Below are positions 5,100-8,539 of a DNA stretch of 8,539 nucleotides, in pieces (the stretch's first letter is position 1; each line of letters begins with the position of its first letter). The DNA lies in assembly GCA_030638405.1 (NCBI GenBank), contig DAOWER010000301.1, forward strand, positions 1 through 8,539, written 5' to 3'. Position numbers and translations under genes: made by a program. Source of the DNA: Candidatus Eiseniibacteriota bacterium (GTDB taxonomy: Bacteria > Joyebacterota > Joyebacteria > Joyebacterales > Joyebacteraceae). The notes under the pieces were generated by a model. That model was not told the DNA's origin. It was given only the letters and a program-made list of their open reading frames with translations, and made no database searches.

Positions 5100-7883
5100 C
5101 TAGTCGAAAAGCCCAATCGTGTAGGCGCTGGCCGCTGCCAGGCCCAACTGATAGAGGACCTGGCTCATGTCGAGCAGGAACTGCATGCCGTCGAATCGCT
5201 CGAGATTCTCCGGTACCACGATGACGTCGCCGGGGTGAATCCTGGTCCGCGTTCCCATCTTGACGGACCCGTTGGCCTTGACCACGTAGATCTGCCCCCG
5301 ATCTCCGAACGTCGTGATGCCGCCGGCGAGCCCGATGAAGTGGCCCGCGTTCTTCCTTCTCTCGAACTGGAAGGCCGTCTGGTTGTTCACCTGACCCATC
5401 ACCATGACGAAGTCCGGCTTCTTCGGCACGTGAAGCGCATCGCCATCGGTCAGCACGAGGTCCTGCTCCGTGTCCAAGAGCTCGTCGGCCAGCCTGAGAC
5501 GTATCACCATGCGACCGGTGGCCGCCGTGTTCCGGAGCTCCACGGACAGCTGTGCGCCGGACTCCAGGGCGGCCTGGCGGCGGGACACCTGGCTAGCGCT
5601 CATGCCGCGCGGGTCGGGCACCGACAGGCGCGCGATGTCGGCATCCAGCTGGTCCGCCATCCGCTCGAGCTGCTCGGCCTGGAGTTCTCTTATCTCGCTG
5701 CGCTGGAGCACGGCAGCCGGCAGGTACGCGTCATCGAGGAACCCGCCAAAGCGCTCGATGAGATGGCTCAGCCTCTCACCCTCTTCGATCGGATAGCTGC
5801 CCGGGAATGCGACCTCTCCGGAGACCCTCACGACCTCGTCGCTGCGCCAGTTGGTAATTCGCCGGATGAGCAGTCTGTCGTACGCCACGAGCGGTACGTT
5901 GGCCTCGTCGGAACCCGCAAGGATGGCCGAGAGATCGATCACGACATGGTGTAGCTCGCGTCTTTCGCCGTCGACGACCTCGTATCTGGTGAGTTCGGCC
6001 TCCCGTCTGTAGGCGGACTCCTTGAGATTGCCGCCGGCGAAGACAAGGTCGCTCACGGTCATGCCTCTCGAGAGCGGGTAGGTGCCCGGGCGATTCACCT
6101 CGCCGAGCACCTGGACGGTGTCTTCCTCTCTGAATTCCCAGATCGAGTGCACGGCCAGTTCGTCCATGTCGCTAAGCGCGATGTTCGCGTCCGCGCCGTC
6201 GGCGAGCACCTTCCCCAGATCGATCGAGAGCCTGTCAACGTCCATGGTCAGAGGATCGGTTCGGAACAGCTCCGCCTCTCTGAGCCACGCGTCGCGCGTG
6301 AGCCCGCCGGCCGCGAGCACCAGGTCCAGGACGCGCATGTCCTTCTTGTGCTCGTAGCGTCCCGGCGACCTCACCTCGCCGCGGACGCTGACACGGGGAA
6401 CGTCGCGGAAGTGCGCGCGGTGGAAGATGTAGACCCTGTCGCGCGGCCTGAGCTCGATGTTCGCCTCGTGGACGCTGTCGAGCAGCGCGGCGCGAAGATC
6501 GAACGACAAGTACTCGGACTCGCGGTTCACCTCGCTCTCGCGTTCGATGAGACCGTAGTCGAAAAAGGTCTCGGGAAGCAGGTCATCGGCCGTAGGCACT
6601 AGGTCCAGGAGGCGCATTCCCTCGATGAACTCGCGCCCGCCGGGCCTGAGGACATTGCCCTCGAGGAAGACGGCGAGATCGTCGACGCCGGCGATAGGAT
6701 AGACCTTGACCAGGTCGCCGCTCTGGAGCGTCCACCCCCTGGCTTCGTCCAGGGTGAGATCGTAGGTGACACGCCGAGCGGCCTCAATCCTCTCGAGCTG
6801 GATCAGGTCAGTGAATGCGGTGGGTCTGAGACCTCCTGCAAGATTGATGAGTTCATGAACGGTCATTGGCCCGTTCATTTCGTAGATGGCGGGCCTGAGG
6901 GCCTCACCAGCGATGGCGACCAGAGGACCGATGGTCGGGACGAATATGACGTCGCCGGGCATCAGTCTTGCGTCATCCGACGTATCGCCCCTCGTCAGGA
7001 GGTCGTACAGGTCCATCTCCTTGACAAGGCTCCCGCTGCGCTTGAGCTGGATTCGTCGCAGACTCCCGATCTTCTGGACTCCACCGCTGGCGAACAGAGC
7101 GTTGGTGAGCGTCGACAGGCCGCTCACGGTATAACTTCCCGGACTGAAGACATCTCCAAGAACGAAGATCCTGATCGAGCGCAGTCGTCCCATTGACACG
7201 CTGACGTCGACACCGATCATCCGATTCTCGACCTCCCGTGCCAGGAGGTCCTTCATCTCACGAAACGTGAGACCCGCGACGCTGATCGGTCCGAGCTCAG
7301 GAAACGACACCTGCCCATCGCGATCGACAACGAGGTCCCTTGAGAAGTTCGTCTTGCCATAGAGTTGGACGTGAATCTCGTCGCCGGGACCGATAACGTA
7401 GTCGGAGCTTACGGGAATGTCGGTGGCCGGAGCGAATGTGGTGGGAGCGCCGGCGAAGAGCTCGTAGCCGAACTGCGCGAGCCGCCTGTCAACCTCAAGA
7501 GGCTGGGACTCGGCCAAGAAGTTCTCGAACGCCCTCTGAATCTCGAGCGCCTCTCCCGTGAGAGGTTCCAGGGGCGGCGCGACCGGCCCCTCGTCCACAT
7601 CCGGGACGTTCTCTCCCGCGGCCGTGGCCTCGATATCGCTCGGGAGTTGTTCCCTTGGAAGCACGACCTGAGGGGTGCTCACATCCCGGTCTGAAGCCGC
7701 GCCCTCTTCACCTAGCGGCAGCCCATATGCCCGCAGGAGTTCCGCCCTTTGGTCATCCGGGAGCGTCTTCAACAGATCGAGAAGCTCCTCATCGAGCTGC
7801 TGGGCCGTAGCCAGCGAAGTGGACAAACAGGCGACGACGATCGCCAGAAGACATGCCGATACTCTCAGACGATTCCGCACCAT
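5100..7883 (-). CDS. Large Wza-family polysaccharide export protein with seven SLBB-like modules
   Basis: This 927-residue envelope protein should form the periplasmic and outer-membrane conduit for a polysaccharide. Residues 1-27 are a signal peptide (basic start, hydrophobic core, ATA|QQ type I site). A VVAC sequence ending at Cys19 also fits a lipobox, so lipoprotein status is ambiguous. Residues 30-155 are acidic and proline-rich, with a short helical start. The Poly_export domain spans about 157-232 (YVIGPGDEIHVQLYG, then DRDGQVSFPELGPI). Seven SLBB-like modules follow, starting near 237, 321, 402, 497, 589, 685 and 825. Each has a GxVxxPGxY-type strand (such as GEVRSPGRY, GEVNRPGTY, GEVAFPGSY) and most have a GG turn; each closes with an L-x-x-GD-x-(I/V)-x-V-type strand. 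Residues 728-790 form a charged helical insert in module six. The C-terminus (about 900-927) is a hydrophobic or amphipathic helix, comparable to the membrane helix of Wza. E. coli Wza is about 380 residues, so this protein is more than twice as long. It is the first gene of the operon. The family call is firm; the polymer is unknown. Confidence 0.92.
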   Translation of the reverse strand: MVRNRLRVSACLLAIVVACLSTSLATAQQLDEELLDLLKTLPDDQRAELLRAYGLPLGEEGAASDRDVSTPQVVLPREQLPSDIEATAAGENVPDVDEGPVAPPLEPLTGEALEIQRAFENFLAESQPLEVDRRLAQFGYELFAGAPTTFAPATDIPVSSDYVIGPGDEIHVQLYGKTNFSRDLVVDRDGQVSFPELGPISVAGLTFREMKDLLAREVENRMIGVDVSVSMGRLRSIRIFVLGDVFSPGSYTVSGLSTLTNALFASGGVQKIGSLRRIQLKRSGSLVKEMDLYDLLTRGDTSDDARLMPGDVIFVPTIGPLVAIAGEALRPAIYEMNGPMTVHELINLAGGLRPTAFTDLIQLERIEAARRVTYDLTLDEARGWTLQSGDLVKVYPIAGVDDLAVFLEGNVLRPGGREFIEGMRLLDLVPTADDLLPETFFDYGLIERESEVNRESEYLSFDLRAALLDSVHEANIELRPRDRVYIFHRAHFRDVPRVSVRGEVRSPGRYEHKKDMRVLDLVLAAGGLTRDAWLREAELFRTDPLTMDVDRLSIDLGKVLADGADANIALSDMDELAVHSIWEFREEDTVQVLGEVNRPGTYPLSRGMTVSDLVFAGGNLKESAYRREAELTRYEVVDGERRELHHVVIDLSAILAGSDEANVPLVAYDRLLIRRITNWRSDEVVRVSGEVAFPGSYPIEEGERLSHLIERFGGFLDDAYLPAAVLQRSEIRELQAEQLERMADQLDADIARLSVPDPRGMSASQVSRRQAALESGAQLSVELRNTAATGRMVIRLRLADELLDTEQDLVLTDGDALHVPKKPDFVMVMGQVNNQTAFQFERRKNAGHFIGLAGGITTFGDRGQIYVVKANGSVKMGTRTRIHPGDVIVVPENLERFDGMQFLLDMSQVLYQLGLAAASAYTIGLFD

Positions 7884-7890
7884 CACTAGC

Positions 7891-7896
7891 TCCTCC
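7891..7896 (-). promoter_or_regulatory. Ribosome binding site that fixes the start of the SLBB export gene
   Basis: GGAGGA lies 7 nt upstream of the ATG at 7883. It decides in favour of this start over the much longer open frame that reaches 8243. The protein beginning here opens directly with a signal peptide, which agrees. Confidence 0.75.
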
Positions 7897-7994
7897 ACCG
7901 GCCTCTCCGCGCCACTCGGCGCATCTCTACACCGTACCGGGACGCAGGCCCCAGCATCCCCTCCCGACTCAGCGGTTCGCGCGTATTGAGTGAG

Positions 7995-8024
7995 ATTCTG
8001 GCCCAGAAACGGGAGGGTTGTCAA
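7995..8024 (-). promoter_or_regulatory. Candidate sigma70-type promoter of the polysaccharide operon
   Basis: The minus strand carries a perfect -35 hexamer TTGACA (8024-8019), an 18-bp spacer, and a -10-like hexamer CAGAAT (8000-7995, 4 of 6 matches to TATAAT). The predicted start is near 7988, leaving a leader of about 105 nt before the ATG at 7883. That leader holds one small hairpin, GCGCC-GAGT-GGCGC (7922-7909). It lies after the protease hairpin and before the first operon gene, as expected for an operon promoter. The -10 match is only moderate and the consensus of this organism is unknown. Confidence 0.45.
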
Positions 8025-8077
8025 TAGGTGACTCGGTGCGCAGACGCGGTCCGGGCCCTGACTGGGGCCGCACAGCG

Positions 8078-8105
8078 GACCGCGCGCGATTCCACGCGCG
8101 CGGTC
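8078..8105 (-). terminator. GC-rich hairpin downstream of the protease gene, probable terminator without a T-tract
   Basis: An 11-bp perfect inverted repeat (8078-8088 with 8095-8105, arms GACCGCGCGCG and CGCGCGCGGTC) encloses the 6-nt loop ATTCCA. It begins 27 bp past the protease stop codon. No T-rich tract follows on either strand, so it is not a canonical intrinsic terminator. It may act as a pause, a Rho-assisted terminator or a 3'-end stabiliser. A second, mutually exclusive pairing exists: 8045-8053 with 8076-8084, plus 8054-8058 with 8065-8069. The position between two units supports a transcript-end role, which is inferred. Confidence 0.5.
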
Positions 8106-8131
8106 TCGTCGATTCCTGCGTGATAGCGATC

Positions 8132-8539
8132 TTACCTCACCAGCGCAACCTTCGTACTTGAGTAGACTCCGCCGGCCGCGCGCAGCCTGGCGAAGTAGAC
8201 GCCGCTCGCGACGGGGTGCGACGATTCGTCCCGGCCGTCCCACTCGACCGCATGCGGCCCCGCAGGGAACACACGGTCGATGAGCGTCCGCACGAGCCGT
8301 CCGCTAGCGTCGTAAACCGTGACCAGAGCGCGCCCGCGCTCCGGCAGGACGAACTCGACCAGAGTCCCGCGCGATGTCGGGTTCGGGCTCGCCCAGATGA
8401 CCCGCGCCGCCGGGACCTCTCCACTCTCAACACCGGCCCAGCCCGCGTACATCGCGTCGTGCGCCTGGACGATCCCCCATCCCATCAGCGTGTCCGGTGA
8501 CGAGCTCTGCGTGGCAGTGGAGTGAAGTGCGTCTATGAC
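8132..8539 (-). CDS. C-terminal part of a secreted S8 (subtilisin-like) serine protease with a FlgD-like/type-IX-like C-terminal domain (5' end outside window)
   Basis: The frame is open from the right edge to a TAA at 8134-8132, giving 135 visible residues. It continues without a stop upstream of the internal Met at 8485, so that Met is not the start. Residues 1-32 contain ALHSTA, then a PD...MGWGIVQAHDAM stretch. This is the usual end of a subtilase catalytic domain, where the last helices follow a conserved GxGxVxA segment. Residues 49-135 form a FlgD-like Ig or T9SS type-A-like sorting domain: SPNP, VEFVLPERG, VTVYDASGRLVRTL, AGPHAVEWDGRD, VASGVYFARL, and a closing KVALVR strand. The catalytic Asp, His and Ser lie outside the window, so activity cannot be judged. 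Such tails usually mark secreted or surface-anchored proteins. It is separated from the polysaccharide operon by 248 bp with a hairpin and a promoter, so it is probably a separate transcription unit. The sorting domain is clear; the protease call rests on about 32 residues. Confidence 0.82.
   Translation of the reverse strand, partial: VIDALHSTATQSSSPDTLMGWGIVQAHDAMYAGWAGVESGEVPAARVIWASPNPTSRGTLVEFVLPERGRALVTVYDASGRLVRTLIDRVFPAGPHAVEWDGRDESSHPVASGVYFARLRAAGGVYSSTKVALVR

Noticed and set aside
5235..5954. Plus-strand open frame of 239 codons
   Set aside because: Antisense to the SLBB exporter, with a His/Arg-rich composition and no recognisable motif; a shadow of the real gene.
8045..8105. Attenuator or riboswitch upstream of the export gene, suggested by two mutually exclusive folds
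   Set aside because: The candidate promoter lies downstream of both folds, so they would not be in the operon leader. Neither is followed by a T-tract, and GC-rich repeats pair easily by chance. A terminator role for the protease is simpler.
7884..8243. In-frame extension of the SLBB export protein by 120 residues to a start at 8243
   Set aside because: It would overlap the protease end and cover the hairpin and promoter. The extension is low-complexity and Arg-rich, and the ATG at 7883 has a strong ribosome binding site and a signal peptide directly after it.

Overview
The window is a GC-rich stretch read entirely from the minus strand, with a compact extracellular-polysaccharide (capsule, O-antigen or EPS) assembly operon filling about 7.9 of 8.5 kb. 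I see no tRNA, rRNA, insertion sequence, CRISPR array or phage gene. The high GC, the outer-membrane export protein and the FlgD/type-IX-like C-terminal domain on the upstream protease suggest a Gram-negative-type bacterium. That tail style is common in lineages around the FCB group and candidate phyla such as Eisenbacteria, Latescibacterota, Krumholzibacteriota and Zixibacteria. This placement is an inference from style, not from a marker gene.

In transcription order (high to low coordinates): (1) 8539-8132, the C-terminal end of a secreted subtilisin-like (S8) protease carrying a FlgD-like Ig sorting domain; (2) 8131-7884, an intergenic gap with a strong GC hairpin behind the protease and a sigma70-like promoter facing the operon; (3) 7883-5100, a 927-residue polysaccharide export protein with one Poly_export domain and seven SLBB-like modules; (4) 5061-4228, a short Wzz-type chain-length/co-polymerase protein; (5) 4193-2865, a Wzx-like MOP-superfamily flippase; (6) 2824-1517, a Wzy/WaaL-type O-antigen polymerase or ligase; (7) 1520-129, a PaaK/CapK-family adenylate-forming enzyme; (8) 141-1, the start of a GT4 glycosyltransferase interrupted by an in-frame TAG.

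Together these form the core of a Wzx/Wzy-dependent pathway. Glycosyltransferases (the last gene and presumably others beyond the left edge) build a lipid-linked repeat unit, the flippase moves it across the inner membrane, the Wzy-like protein polymerises or ligates it, the Wzz-like protein sets chain length, and the SLBB protein guides the polymer through the periplasm and outer membrane. The PaaK/CapK-like enzyme probably activates an acid or decorates the sugar; its substrate cannot be read from sequence. Gaps within the operon are 38 and 34 bp, then 40 bp, then overlaps of 4 and 13 bp, so one transcript is likely.

I do not see a clearly undescribed system. The points most worth a second look are the in-frame amber codon in the glycosyltransferase, the seven-module SLBB exporter with a helical insert, and a 13-codon minicistron bridging the wzz-like and flippase genes.
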